Origin: Siphonodentalium dalli
Lineage: Eukaryota; Mollusca; Scaphopoda; Gadilida; Siphonodentaliidae
Assembly (NCBI GenBank): GCA_032622095.1
Contig: CP136067.1
Location: 55,719,899 to 55,783,898 of the forward strand
Length of the DNA stretch: 64,000 nucleotides
Direction: 5' to 3'
Both the position numbers and the translations under genes were made by a program. Shown one piece after another: positions 1 to 11,351 of the stretch (position 1 is the first letter of the stretch; each line of letters starts with the position of its first letter). A model generated the notes under the pieces. It saw nothing but the letters and a program-made list of their open reading frames with translations, searched no databases and was not told the DNA's origin.

Positions 1-797
1 TTTGAGCGACAGTGGCATTGACACTTTCATTTTACTTTCCATTTGGCTTCGGTCCTATCCTTGTCTAAGTGTGGCACCCTAGTGTATGCCTGCACCCGAG
101 GTGCAATTACTTAACTTATATTGTTGACATGCGGATATCACATTTTTAAAACTGATTCAAATGCGTTTACGAAACTTTGTACTCTCGTAGGGCTGCTGGT
201 TGGTATCAGTATATTGGTATGAATTGCATGGAAAAGTATTTGATAGCGGAGTACATCACCGCCAAGAAGAACATGGAGATATAGATAAACTCTTTTTAGG
301 TAGCTTTGCCATTAGACGGGAATTGTTCACTGAAGCAAGGACATTGAAGCAATGAACATTCATGCTGAGTCCTTGCCTCCATAAATGTGATAGATGTAGA
401 TTATAGTAGGGTTATGTATGTTGGTGTTGTATACGCACCTTCCGTCTGTGTGTAATTGAACGTTGACTTTAGGTCATTAAGGTAGACACTGAAAGCGAAT
501 AAAGACCCACAGATAAGCTTCTCCGAGCAGCATACAGCCAGGCCGATATAACTCATAATCCGAAGATATCGATGTGATCCCAGCGGGTTCTGGAAATGTA
601 ATTAACAACTGATTAAATGTATAGTTAGGTATGACATATATTATATATAGTTAATTCTGATATAATATATGGGAAATGGTTCAAGGTTAGAATCACACTA
701 CATTAGGAGGCCTGTTTGGAGTAATATATCATATTAATCTCGGAAGTAGGTCACATTGACTTTTGTCCGAACATGAATTAAAAATTGAAAATATTTG
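1..797. other. No recognisable gene or repeat
   Basis: AT-rich sequence. I see no exon with conserved protein similarity, no long inverted repeat and no tandem array. A short stretch near 255-290 loosely resembles 52850-52890, which also lies upstream of the other copy of the element at 798-1299, so the homology of the two copies may extend somewhat beyond the TTAA ends. Confidence 0.4.
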
Positions 798-1299
798 TTA
801 AAGCTACGATTGGCCTTGGCGGTGGGTATCCTGTGAAAATATTTCCACCCGTCAAAAACCGCCACAAACAGAAAGAACAACAAAATGTAGACATACTTTG
901 TCCGTATACAAATAAGAAATATCACATAAACAGTATGTTATTGTCATATATTTGACCATTGTTATGTAAACAAAAGCATAAAAAGTTACTTTTCTGGTGT
1001 TTGTTTATATTATGATGGTAAACATAAAGAGCGTTCTTTGTTGGTGAATTCCTGATATGGAACGAATAAAGAGCGTTTATGCCATTTGTGTGTGAATACC
1101 CAGCAGCATTGTGCTGTCTTCTGTAACACAATCAGGCTCTTGCTTAGGTAAAATATAGTAAATCTTTATGATAACATGCTGTTTACGCGATGGTCATGGT
1201 ATATATGAACGAAACTGTATGCCTTTTGTTGTTTTTCTGTTTACGGTGATTGGAACAAATATGAATATTTTCGACAACTAAGGCCTCATGTGCCTTTAA
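798..1299 (+). mobile_element. TTAA-flanked inverted-repeat element, copy 1 of 2
   Basis: This is a 502-bp non-coding element whose other copy is at 53277-53809. Both share long collinear stretches, for example a GGCGGTGGGTAT block, a CATAAACAGTATGTTATTGTCA block and a CATAAAGAGCGTT block. Each begins with TTAAAG and ends with CTTTAA, and the right end reads as the inverted form of a TTTAAAGGCACGGGCGG-like terminus. TTAA at both ends fits a piggyBac-type target, but the superfamily is inferred from the target only. The two copies look roughly 80% identical by eye, so they are old. No transposase reading frame is present. Confidence 0.6.
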
Positions 1300-1314
1300 C
1301 GGTTTGCGTGGATA

Positions 1315-2345
1315 CTACTCGTCATAGTCATATCGTTTATACCATAGTTGAGCGTCTACTCGTTCTTTGAAAGCAGTTAGATTATCAGCGTTAATAACAG
1401 ATAACATGCTTTCCACGGCTTTTGGATTGTTCATAATGCGCACACTATTGGCATACTCAAGTATCGGTCTGATTAATGTGCGTATTAACGGGACCACAAT
1501 GTCTGTTTCTAGGTAGGTAAACGACATCTTAATTGTATATAGCACCCGATTGGCTTTCGAAACCACCTCGTTGTGTCCGTGTCAAACGCGGTCTTATTGT
1601 CTATATGGATTCCGAGGTCTTTCTCGCTGTTTGATGACAAATTCTCCGTATATTCTGGATGGTCGGTCATGAAATATTTGTAGTTGGGATTGTTGGCACC
1701 AAAATGAATGGAGTTGATTTTCTTAGAATTAAATGAAGCTGCCTCTTTAATGACCATATACTCACTGAATCTATCTCTGACTGCATGTCGATCCGTTCAG
1801 GGTTGGCGTATATTTTCGTATCGTCTGCAAATATTTTGCAGTTTATATGGGCAGGAAGGTCGTTGGTGTAGATTAGGAACAACATAGGACCTATCATACT
1901 TCCTTGCGGGACACCGCTGATCACGTTCGTCCACTAGGAGGATGAATTCCCAAACCTTACTCTCTGCTTTCTGTCCGCAAGTAAAACCTCTACCCATTTT
2001 ATTTATGATATTTTCTGTTATTCCACACCCTTCAATTGTCTTTAGAAGTCTCACATGCGGCAGAAAGTCAAACGCCTTTTTGAAATCCAGATAGATTGCG
2101 TCTACTGGCTCATTGTACGTTATCCAGAGTATAAGAGATGTATTCAAGGTATTTTTTTTAAATTGTGTCTTCAAGACCTACCGGATCTAAATCAATGCTG
2201 GCAGTCAGAAAACAAACCATTTTCATCCATGTGGTTTACGATTGCTGTTTACCAAATGACTCCATGATCCGACATAACCCACACGTTAAACTGATATGCC
2301 TATAATTTCCGGGATTGCTCTTGGTGCACTTTTTGAACAAAAAAC
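1315..2345 (-). pseudogene. LINE-B: reverse transcriptase half, decayed
   Basis: Minus-strand fragments in several frames spell the central and C-terminal parts of a non-LTR retrotransposon reverse transcriptase. In order they are: NPGNYRHISLT near 2310, DAIYLDFKKAFD near 2110 (motif A), GVPQGSMIGPMLFLIY near 1900 (motif B), IFADDTKIYA near 1830 (motif C with the FADD catalytic pair), and LIRPILEYA near 1455. Frameshifts and stops separate the pieces, so no intact protein can be made. The style (DFKKAFD, FADDTKIY, RPILEYA) is that of CR1/jockey-like LINEs; the exact clade is not resolved. The matching endonuclease half is probably the fragment at 5520-6400, with LINE-A lying between them. Confidence 0.8.
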
Positions 2346-5300
2346 GTCACGTTAACCGAGTTTCATACTTTTGGTATTATTAATTTCTCGAGTTTAAGTT
2401 TTCTATTAGTCAAATAGCTTTGGAACAAGTCCAGTGCAACCCCACGACACCCATATACTGTTCAAGTTTATTTAGCATTATATTATGATTTATTGTATCA
2501 AATGCCTTTGCTGGATCAAGGAATACCCCAATGGTGTGTTCTCTATTATCTTGGGCTTGTTTCATTTATTTCTTAGAGATCAGTTAGTGCCAGAATAGTT
2601 GAGTGATTCTTTCTGAAGCCATATTGACTACTATATAGGATACGGTATTTGGTTCAGTCGGTTGTACATCCTTTTTTCTATGATTTTGGAAAATACAGGT
2701 AGCACAGAGACTGGCATGTTGACAACAGGCTGTTGTTACTTAGAATAGCTGATTCTTTAGGTGTGTGAAATTGGACGTTGGATATTCAACGGATATTCGC
2801 GTGAAGTTAGTTGGACGTTGGGCGTTGGATATTCAAAACAAATAATTCGTTTTATGCATGAGGGGTGCGCAATAAGTCTAATTCGTGCACTCCCACTGAA
2901 ACTTCGTCCGAAATTCCGCGCTTATCCTGTTTTCCAGACCAGAGCTGGACTTGGAAAATTTTCACTTATACGACATCAAGTTGTAGAGAGCGCAGGCTAT
3001 ATTTAATGGCCAATTGAGCTGAAATTTTATAATTATAGTCACTCCCATACAAGAACTGCGCATGCCAATTTACAAGTACAGACATGGTCAGCGTCATGCG
3101 TTTTAAATATCGAATATCATATCTGGATTCAAAATGTCGGCTAACAAATCCACACACAAAAATATCGCAATTTCCTGATTGTACCAGGAGACTTCTCTAG
3201 ACCTAATTCGTGCTCTCCAACTCACAAATTTTCCACTTTTTTTAGCTGAAATTTTATTTCACGTTAGATATTCAACGGATATTCAACGGATATTCGCGTG
3301 AAGTTAGTTGGACGTTGGACTCGTATGGGAGTGACTATAATTATCAAATTTCAGCTCAATCGGCCAATAAGCGCGGAATTTCGGACGAAGTTTCAGTGGG
3401 AGTGCACGAATTAGACTTATTGCGCACCCCTCATGCATAAAACGTCCAACTAACTTCACGCGAATATCCGTTGAATATCCAACGTCCAACTAACTTCACA
3501 CACCTTTACTCTTTAGCTTTAAAATATGTACAACTTTTTGTTATCTTCATGAGGTCTGGAAATATTTCATTAGCAGCAGAGATATTGCATATATGTGTAG
3601 TGGGTTTAATGATAAATTCGCTACTTTGCTTCAAGATTGAACACTTGAGATCATCAATACCAGCAGCCTTTTTTTTTGCACTGATATATTTTGAGAATTT
3701 TCCATGAATTTCCATGACTTCCATGAAGTTCATTTGTTGGTTGGATAAAGAAAGAAAACACTTGGGTTGATCAAGGTAATCTGCTGGATTCTTGTGATAT
3801 TTCATTTTTGCAGCAAGGGTTCGCCCAATATTGGTGACTAAATTCATTGAATTTGGTGGCAATTTCCTCTTATTATTAATATATTTATTTTCATAAAAGA
3901 ACTCTGTTATGTTTTTGCTTCCCTTTTTCTTGTTGAGAATGTTTTGATCAGTTTCCATGTGTCATTGATATCACCTTCATATTGTTGGAATGTCACATGA
4001 TAATAGTGTTGAGTGTTGTTCAGCGGTACGGATAATTTAATTTAGTCTATTCCTATACTTCTGTATCGATCGATCATTATTATAGTATGTTCTGTTCTTT
4101 ATGAATATTTTATATAGTTTATTATTTCTGCTAATGGAATTCAGTATACCTGCTGTTATCCATGGATTGCAATGACACGTCACACGAGGTTTGATTTTCT
4201 TTCTGATTTTTGGAAAATTATTATTATAAATGTTTGTTAATGTTTTAAGGAAAGAATTGTAGTCTTTGTTGCAATCCTGGTTTTTGAAGACCATGATCCA
4301 GTCAATTTTGGATATTTCGGTTATAAAATTGTCTTTGTTTCTTTTTAATAGTCTCTTTGTCATACAAACACGTCTTTCTTAGTCATTATTTTAGTTTCAT
4401 TACTCAAAAGGAGATAGATAGGCAAGTGGTCAGTTATGTCTTCCACGAATATACCAGCATTGATAGATGAGGAGAGGTGACAGTTAGAGAATATGTTGTC
4501 AGTAAGGGTTGCACTGAACTCAGTTATTCTAGTGAGTTTCGTTAATGATGGCAGGAACATAAATTACTTTAGTAAGTTAATGAAGTTGTTTCCACTGGTG
4601 TTATTAGCATTTATGTTTATATTAAAGTATCCCATTAGGAAACAGTCTTTTTTTCTCCTTATGTATCTGGGTTAATACTGTTTCATGTTTTTCAACAAAG
4701 TCATCAGCGCTATAATTTGGGCTACTATTTGGATATTGTCAGGAATTTCAACAGATAAGCTTTCGAAGTTCTCACTGAACAAAGACAAGTCTGATCTAAC
4801 CTGTGCTTCAAAGTTTTCATGTACATAAAGTCCAACACAACCCCGCCTATAGCACTCATAGCTTCCTATTTTGGTTAGATCCACATGAGATTCATTTGTA
4901 AGCTAAGTTTTATTAACGCCTATTATATCAAATTTGTGTCTACCGATAAACATGAAAGTATTTTTAGTAGTGAACGTATGTTATGGTGTATCATTGATGA
5001 TGACACATTTTGGTTTATTAGTTTCAATTTATCATTAAATTGCGAGTTTAGTATTGTCGCCAAAGAGCTTGCATTTTATAGTGCTCTATAAAACCTAACA
5101 AATGTCTAACAAACCTAACGATGATTGCCCTTGGTTGTGCTTATTTGGTTTCCTCCAGAGTCTCTGAGATCGGCCAATTTCCCGATCTTGAATATGAACA
5201 TTTAGTCCATTTCTAAAGACATTGAGAGCAATATCATTCGTATGTTCATTGTTTTGTTCGGGGGCGCCATGAATTAGTAAGCAGGTTCTGCGGCTGTATG

Positions 5301-5500
5301 CTCAAGGTTGTTGACGCTCTGTTTTCTATCTAAATTCTAGACGCTCAATTTGAGTAACCCATTTTCCAGTTCATCGATGCGTTTAATAATGGGATTCGTC
5401 AACATATTTGGAAAAGAGTGATTTTTAACTAGGGCTTCAACTAGTGATGACTTTGTTTTTTCATCAGAGATGATTTGCTCAACTCTTTTTATCAGCCAAG
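2346..5500 (-). pseudogene. LINE-A: ORF1 end, endonuclease and partial RT, interrupted
   Basis: This is a second, different LINE on the minus strand. From its 5' end (high coordinates) I read an ORF1-like tail near 5100-5400 with an IDELEN coiled-coil-type motif. Next comes an endonuclease with RRGCVGLYV near 4840 and a terminal TDHLPIY motif near 4425. A linker follows at 4037-4363 and 3506-3958, ending in the RT entry motif AAGIDDLKCSIL. After the inserted element at 2760-3504 the frame resumes with MPVSVLPVFSKIIEK near 2700 and AKAFDTINHNIMLNKLE near 2500. It then stops abruptly near 2345 without motif B, the catalytic xADD box or the 3' tail. Many stops and frameshifts are present. The loss of its 3' half is odd for a LINE, which normally truncates at the 5' end, and suggests a later deletion. 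Confidence 0.75.
2760..3504. mobile_element. Non-autonomous inverted-repeat element with TTTA target duplication
   Basis: The two ends are inverted copies of each other over about 150 bp (2760-2925 against 3361-3504), beginning GGTGTGTGAA. TTTA occurs directly outside both ends (2756-2759 and 3505-3508), consistent with a 4-bp duplication, although a 3-bp TTA or 2-bp TA duplication cannot be excluded. The arms carry repeated TTGGACGTTGG and GGATATTCAACGGATATTCG units. Removing the element restores the LINE-A reading order, which supports the boundaries. No transposase frame is present; the reading frames in the arms are palindrome artefacts. The superfamily is unknown to me. Confidence 0.8.
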
Positions 5501-5519
5501 CTTTGAACAAGTTTTTCTG

Positions 5520-6400
5520 AATCCGCTACTCCTTGCTCCCTGATTGATTTGCTCCTAACATATGACCAGACTGCCTTTGCGTTGTTTTTCGATTCTTTTG
5601 CTATTTTATCTTCGTAGTCCCGTGTTGTTATTCGTATTGTTTCATTCACCTGGGTTCGTACTAGTTTATATTTTACGAAGTCTTCCTCTCTTCCTGAATT
5701 GTTTGAATTCCTTTCTCTTCCGGTTGTTCTCTACATTGCAACTCTTTGTCGGGATGTGCTTTTGAATCAATTCCTTGATAAGTTAGTCTTTGCGTCATCC
5801 CCCCCCCCCCATTGGTATTCACTGAATTCGTTTTTGATTGCGTCATAGTTTCCTTTGTTTAGTTGCATCTTCGCGGTTTGTGTGACTTTCGAGGACTTTA
5901 GTAGCTGTTCGTTGAGTTTAATAAATAGGGTATGGTACATCGATCACGAGTTCGTCATTATTGGTAAGAAGTAGATCGAGGATATTTTCTTTCTGTGATC
6001 CCCCGGGATCGTGTCAGTTTATCAATTAGCTGTGACAGAAAATTTTCTCTTAAAATGTCAATCAATTTGGTCTCTTTCTCACCATTCTGTTTATAAAATG
6101 AGTTCCATTTGATTTCAGTATATATGAAATCGCCAACAAGTAGGAGATGATCGTGTTCTATGTTTCAGTGAGTCTATCATGGAGGCGAGCTTGTTGTTTG
6201 TTCTCTTCTGTTGACGGGCCGCTCCGATACACACATCCTATTTAAAATAGTTGACCCATCACCCGATTTCACATATTCCCATACAAGCCCTGACTTGTTT
6301 AGAGAATCACAACCCTTTGCTTTCAATGAACGAGGTATATACATCAGAACCGCACGGGCCGGATTGAGATTAACAAATAAATCGTAATTTTCCAACTAAT
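5520..6400 (-). pseudogene. LINE-B: endonuclease half, decayed
   Basis: Minus-strand fragments of an apurinic-type LINE endonuclease. They run from SLKAKGCDSLNKSG near 6320 through LLLVGDF near 6150, ENFLSQLIDKLTR near 6030, and ENILDLLLTNNDELV near 5970. The region continues into the basic linker (KAVWSYVRSKS near 5560). The frame shifts several times and contains a run of ten C residues at 5799-5808. The order, strand and style match the RT fragment at 1315-2345, so I treat the two as halves of one element with LINE-A in between. About 150 residues expected between the halves are missing, so the link is inference. Confidence 0.65.
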
Positions 6401-6429
6401 TCACTGGCTGTAATAGTAGATTTTAAAAA

Positions 6430-6735
6430 CACTTCTTCGAATATTTCCGTTATTTCGTCACCAACTCTTCTTCAAATATCTCAGTTATTTCGTTAAAAAC
6501 ACTTCTTCTCATACAAATCGCCGTCATTTAGTAAATTAACATTATTTATAGAGTTATTGCCCTTCATATTAAATATGAAGCTAACATACAGGATTAACTA
6601 TACATGTCGTCATTTAATGGATAATCCCAAACTTGCGTGCCACGCGTGGTCGGATTGTCCATTAATTAACGAACATTTTAGGTACGGATTGTCCGTTTAT
6701 AAATGGCCAATCCTTGAAGAATTGCCTGAGTTTCG
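6430..6735 (+). repeat. Dispersed repeat, copy 1 (inverted relative to 14541-14830)
   Basis: The block from about 6440 to 6730 reappears as its reverse complement at 14541-14830. It includes the ATTTCCGTTATTTCGTC-type series, the GCTAACATACAGGATTA segment, the GCCACGCGTGG palindrome and the TAAATGGCCAATCCTTGA end. A shorter related stretch (CTCCAAATATGCCCGTTATT and its neighbours) is inside the foldback element at 12719-13303. It is non-coding; the short reading frames shared by both copies are by-products. Confidence 0.7.
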
Positions 6736-8205
6736 ATGACGTTTTATTAAAGCCGAGTCTGAAACGGTACGGAATCTGACGAGGTTTGCCGATTGTCGCC
6801 AGAGGCTGCATTTATGAAAAACTTCCTGCTGCAAATGACAAGAAACCGTATCATAACCCGAGAAGTTTACCTTCGCTTGTGGTCTCTTTGACTGAGCCTC
6901 CTGGCAATCTGGAACTCTAACATCATCCTGTAAATATATATGTAATACATCGACTATAATTATATTAACAGGTTCAGCATAAGTTTAGGCTCGGGTGCGT
7001 GTGCATGTGGCATACATATATGAAGGCAAGAACTGGAAAACATTTTCAGCGATACCCATGCATTTTGCTTCACAAATGTGTAGATATATGCATTAAATGG
7101 TGGTTATATTCTGTATTGATGACTCAAATGTACATAAAAAGTTAACCCTTTCCCTATTAGAAGGCTATCGAACAGCGCTAACGCTTTAACGTTTAAAGTC
7201 AAATGGTTGGTATCGGGACATCATTGCTATGCATACACCATCAACTAGTGAGATTTTTCACGACTTTACGAACCGCTGTACGTGCGTTCACGCGTAACAA
7301 TAATTGTATTTTCTTTATACAAATAAGGATGAAAACCTGGAACTTATAATTTATCAGCCTCACCTCAACGATTGTATGCGACAAGATATGTCCGTCGCCC
7401 ATGTTTGGTGTTTGAGTGCAGCTTGTTGTCTTTATTTTCTTTTCTGGTTAATTAGCAAACAGTCTGACACCAACGTCCTCTGAAAAAAAAACAAACGTTT
7501 GTACATATTTAAAGGCCCACATAATTTTAGAACCACCATATCACATTATATACAACATACTCCATATTATATATCATTGAGAGAATAAGCTCCAAAGCAT
7601 TGTATTCTCAACATGTCCGGTCGAGTAACCTGTGAACATGCTATTTTGTTTCACGGTACCGACGTGTTTTATGTGCTTAATTTATATCTGGTCTGTACTG
7701 TCAGTTTATTATTTTCAATGGAAGGGGAAAACGACATCTGTTAGTTGTGAATTATGGTGCATTCTGTGATAAATAACGGGAGAAGTCTTGTGGTGAATCT
7801 GAGAATCCCTATCACTTGGCGGACAGTTAAATGACTTTAATTCCAGGATATGTTAAATCTGACTGTTTATATTGGACAGCATTAAACTCCCTCCGTTAAT
7901 CACCAGCATACGTGACCACAAGCATGACAGTGTTGTGGGAAATATCACCCATGCCGCAGCCGAACTACTATACTCTATTTCCAAACACGAGTTAGTTGTC
8001 ATCGATTTCTTAGTCAACAGCGACCTCACAAATAAAGCATGTATAAGTGTGTATGATAGTCCACGTGGAATGAGGTCGGTATACTGGGCCCTATACTGTC
8101 AGATTATAAACACTGATTTTAAAGGTCCACTTTATTTTCGAGTCACTGATTATTTTGTTATAGTGCCTTGATATACGGTTTTAATAACAATCTATATGAT
8201 TAAGA
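6736..8205. other. Unique AT-rich DNA, no supported gene
   Basis: One open frame of 99 codons (7872-8171, plus strand) is present, but it has no motif I recognise and no splice or promoter context. A half-copy of the hairpin at 8588-8652 (TTTTCAATGGAAGGGG) is at about 7710. I saw nothing else. Confidence 0.4.
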
Positions 8206-8480
8206 TACTATAACTCATCACCGTTATAAATACTATAACTCATCACCGTTATAAATACTATAACTCATCACCGTTATAAATACTATAACTCATCACCGTT
8301 ATAAATACTATAACTCATCACCGTTATAAATACTATAACTCATCACCGTTATAAATACTATAACTCATCACCGTTATAAATACTATAACTCATCACCGTT
8401 ATAAATACTATAACTCATCACCGTTATAAATACTATAACTCATCACCGTTATAAATACTATAACTCATCACCGTTTGAAA
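8206..8480 (+). repeat. Minisatellite, 11 copies of a 25-bp unit
   Basis: Eleven head-to-tail copies of a 25-bp unit containing the core AACTCATCACCGTTATAAA. The first ten appear identical, and the last changes TTATAAA to TTTGAAA at its edge. The unit holds a short TTATAA-type palindrome. Such perfect homogeneity means recent expansion or gene conversion. There are no unique spacers between units, so this is not a CRISPR array. Confidence 0.97.
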
Positions 8481-8587
8481 CGTCTGTCTCAGAAGATGCA
8501 CATAGAGAAATAGAAAACAGCTGGAATCATAAAAAGATTCACCCGTTATGACATCCAAGAATGCAACACAATTCAAACTAAAAATGT

Positions 8588-8652
8588 ATTTTCAATGGAA
8601 GGGGAATAACTCTATCTTTAAAATATAGAGTTATTCCCCCTCCGTTGAAAAT
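8588..8652. repeat. Hairpin of about 65 bp
   Basis: TATTTTCAATGGAAGGGG on the left pairs with CCCCCTCCGTTGAAAATA on the right, with an inner ACTCTAT/ATAGAGT stem and a short loop. A single arm of the same sequence also lies near 7710, suggesting a degraded small foldback element. Confidence 0.75.
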
Positions 8653-8935
8653 AATACACTTTGCACATCAAAAGCAGATAATAATTATGATGTGTAAGAT
8701 AGTTTGATAAATATATACGCGATATACCGGCTCTGAAAAATACTTTCCATGGTCACAGCCATTTTTCAACAGTTACTGTTTCCAATTTTTCGCAACGAAG
8801 TTAAACAAACGCCCTTGTGTATAATTTGGGGTGTATTCTATAGTTGATCGTAAAACGAGTATAGATATGTATCAGCATGCATTCACAGTTATGTACGGAT
8901 TCATTTTCCACTTGACAAATTATGTGTTTTGGGTG

Positions 8936-9290
8936 AAGATACAAATACGACACGGGACGCAGTTTAAAGTGTGTATAAATAGTGATAGTAAAACAAGAAA
9001 CGCGGTATATTGTGGATCCGCTGTGTACGTTGGCGAGACAGAGAGACAATTGTCAGAAAGGATTGTGGAACACCTAAAGGACATTGGACTTCACGATGAT
9101 AAGCCGGCCTATTGACATTTTAATCAATCGGGAAATTCCGTTGACAATATAACGGGATCGGTTTTAGAAAAGGTTAATGGGAACAAACAGCTGATACTGT
9201 TACGTGAAGACCATTGGATAAGTAAGTTGAAAAACCGGACTGGTCACTGTTTAAAGGCTAGAGGAAATAGCGCCAAATTTTGGATAGCAA
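8936..9290 (+). pseudogene. Penelope-like retroelement, GIY-YIG endonuclease fragment
   Basis: The plus-strand frame reads AVYVGETERQLSERIVEHLKD, then a stop, then HFNQSGNSVDN and REDHWISKLK. This is the order of a GIY-YIG nuclease as found at the C-terminus of Penelope-like elements: a VYVGET motif in place of GIY...YIG, the following basic R..ER...H helix, the HFN loop and the acidic E..WI.KL helix. The in-frame TGA near 9113 and the lack of any upstream reverse transcriptase show that this is a 5'-truncated, dead copy. The sequence after 9300, up to about 9500, may be its 3' tail. A DIRS-type or host GIY-YIG gene is less likely. Confidence 0.7.
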
Positions 9291-9299
9291 TGCTGCGAT

Positions 9300-10475
9300 A
9301 GCGTTGCCTATAATGCTAACTAATTGACGTTCTCTGACGAAAGACATTTAACGTCGTTGTAAAATATCCGTCATTGTTATTTGTATGTTTACCTGAAAGC
9401 CATCATGTGATTTTGTCTGAATAATATCAACTGAAGTTCTAAGGCCTAAGGCCGAAAGCTTTTGAACAGCGACTTCTTTTATTTGTCAAACGTGATCTTT
9501 GTGACAAAGTCTCTGTTCCTGTGTCTGTTCCTCGACATAGCCACTTACTCCTCGGAAGCGTTTCCTGTTCTTGGTTCCGTGCCTCTCGATCATGCAAAAT
9601 AACCAATATCTACCTGCAAACCTCTGGTAATTCGCTTTGACCGAGTCCCCATATATGTACACGCATCCACCACACTTGCTTGCAGAGCATCGTCATGCAG
9701 ACATGTGCCCACATTGTATACTGGTCGATATCATGCCCGATCTGAAGAAATTTCTCTGTCGATAACGATATATAAGCTCGCATAATATAAACGCTCGCAG
9801 GTAAGCTTCGGTGTGCTATTTATGTACTGGTACTCACCTTTTACTGTTATATACTCACTCAATACACCAGTTTGAGAACCGCACATAACATATTCTGTTC
9901 ATAGTGTGATACACGTTTTCCCACTATATACTCTATAGTAGATGTACGAGAGTCCATATGACACACATATCACTACGCCAATCATCTGGCGTCCAGCATT
10001 TGCATTCAGTCCAGATTCAATCAATATTCATGCGCGATGAATGTGCGCTTTACTTTCACGCACAACACTGTTTTTAGAAAACTGACGCATGTAGGCCAAT
10101 ATAGGACTGTCTTCAATAATTACTAATGATAATCTTCTAAGTTGTTATGATTCTCATCTTACCACTTGAAGCTAATTCGGTGGGGCATTTGGTGGCAATT
10201 GTCATTCAGATCATGCCTTTGAAGTTTTCACGGCGAATTTACGATTCACACAATTGTGAACCTGGATGCGGTCGCCGATATTAATATGTGCTACTTTTTT
10301 TTCTTTCTTTATTTTGTATACTTGTTTGTTTTCTCCTTGCCCAATCTCATTGGCCAGGCCATTTCCGTTTTCAGATGGAAATAACCTCTCCCATAAATAG
10401 ACACCATATATGTCGGACTATTTCAATCACATGATTGATCATGTGCATAGTACCAAATTATTAGTGCCCCTGCAA
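9300..10475. other. No supported gene
   Basis: The first 200 bases may belong to the tail of the Penelope-like fragment. The rest is AT-rich sequence without recognisable exons, arrays or long inverted repeats. Confidence 0.35.
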
Positions 10476-10993
10476 GGGGACTAACTTTAATCCGTATTCC
10501 GGATCCGGATCCGGATTTGGCCGAAAAAAAAATCCACCCGGATCCAGATCCGGATCCGACCTACTTTTTAAAAATTGCTTTAAATCACTATTATGTTACA
10601 TTTTCGCATTATATCACCGTTGTATGTGCTATTGTCAGCTGGATAGATGTCCTAGCCACGAATCCGGGCCAGAAAAGTGCTTTTTCGCGGATTCCGGATC
10701 CGACCCACTTTTTTAAATTGCTTTAAATCACTATTATGTGACATTTTCGTATTATATCACCGTTGTATATGCTATTATCAGCTTGATAGATATCCTAGCC
10801 ACGAATCCGGGCTTCCCGTGGTTGCCAACTGTTACAGACGACTGGCTCATACAAGTGAATCCGGATTGTTCTCGCTTGTTAATCTTGTTAATTCGTCTCG
10901 ATTCAGTTCAGGGCGGCTTTATCTAAATAACTGTCATTTTATCAGGTAGTTAGTTTGGAACTTAGGGAGGGAGGGAGGGGGGGGAGAGAGAGA

Positions 10994-11089
<96 letters not shown>

Positions 11090-11345
11090 GATGCAAGTGA
11101 CCTAGTCCGGGATTAACAAGCGAGAACAATCCGGATTCACTTGTATGAACAGTCCTCTGCTGGCAACCACGGGAAGCCCGGATTCGTGGCTAGGACATCC
11201 ATCTAGCTGATAATAGCATATACAACGGTGATATAATGCGAAAATGTCACATAATAGTGATTTAAATCAATTTTTAAAAAGTGGGTCGGATCCGGATCCG
11301 GAAAAAAACACTTTTTCGGCCAAATCCGGATTAAAGTTAGTCCCC
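10476..11345. mobile_element. Large foldback element with GGATCC-rich arms
   Basis: Ends are inverted copies starting GGGGACTAACTTTAATCCG. CTGCAA lies directly outside both ends (10470-10475 and 11346-11351), a likely 6-bp target duplication. The right arm (about 11100-11345) pairs with the left arm over roughly 250 bp. The left arm is itself duplicated: the segment from GATCCGACC through GCCACGAATCCGGGC occurs at about 10550-10670 and again at 10697-10815. Repeated CCGGATCCGGATCC motifs lie at the outer ends and a (GA)n run fills the centre. No transposase frame is present. The superfamily is undetermined. Confidence 0.8.
10977..11088 (+). repeat. (GA)n microsatellite
   Basis: About 110 bp of almost pure GA dinucleotide with one GATGAG interruption, preceded by a G-rich run. 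It sits at the loop of the foldback element at 10476-11345. Confidence 0.97.
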
Positions 11346-11351
11346 CTGCAA

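Noticed and set aside
7872-8171. 99-codon open frame as a gene
   Set aside because: No recognisable motif, no splice or promoter support, and this length is expected by chance in a window of this size.
8206-8480. CRISPR-like regular array
   Set aside because: Units are directly adjacent with no unique spacers, and the window is eukaryotic. It is a minisatellite.
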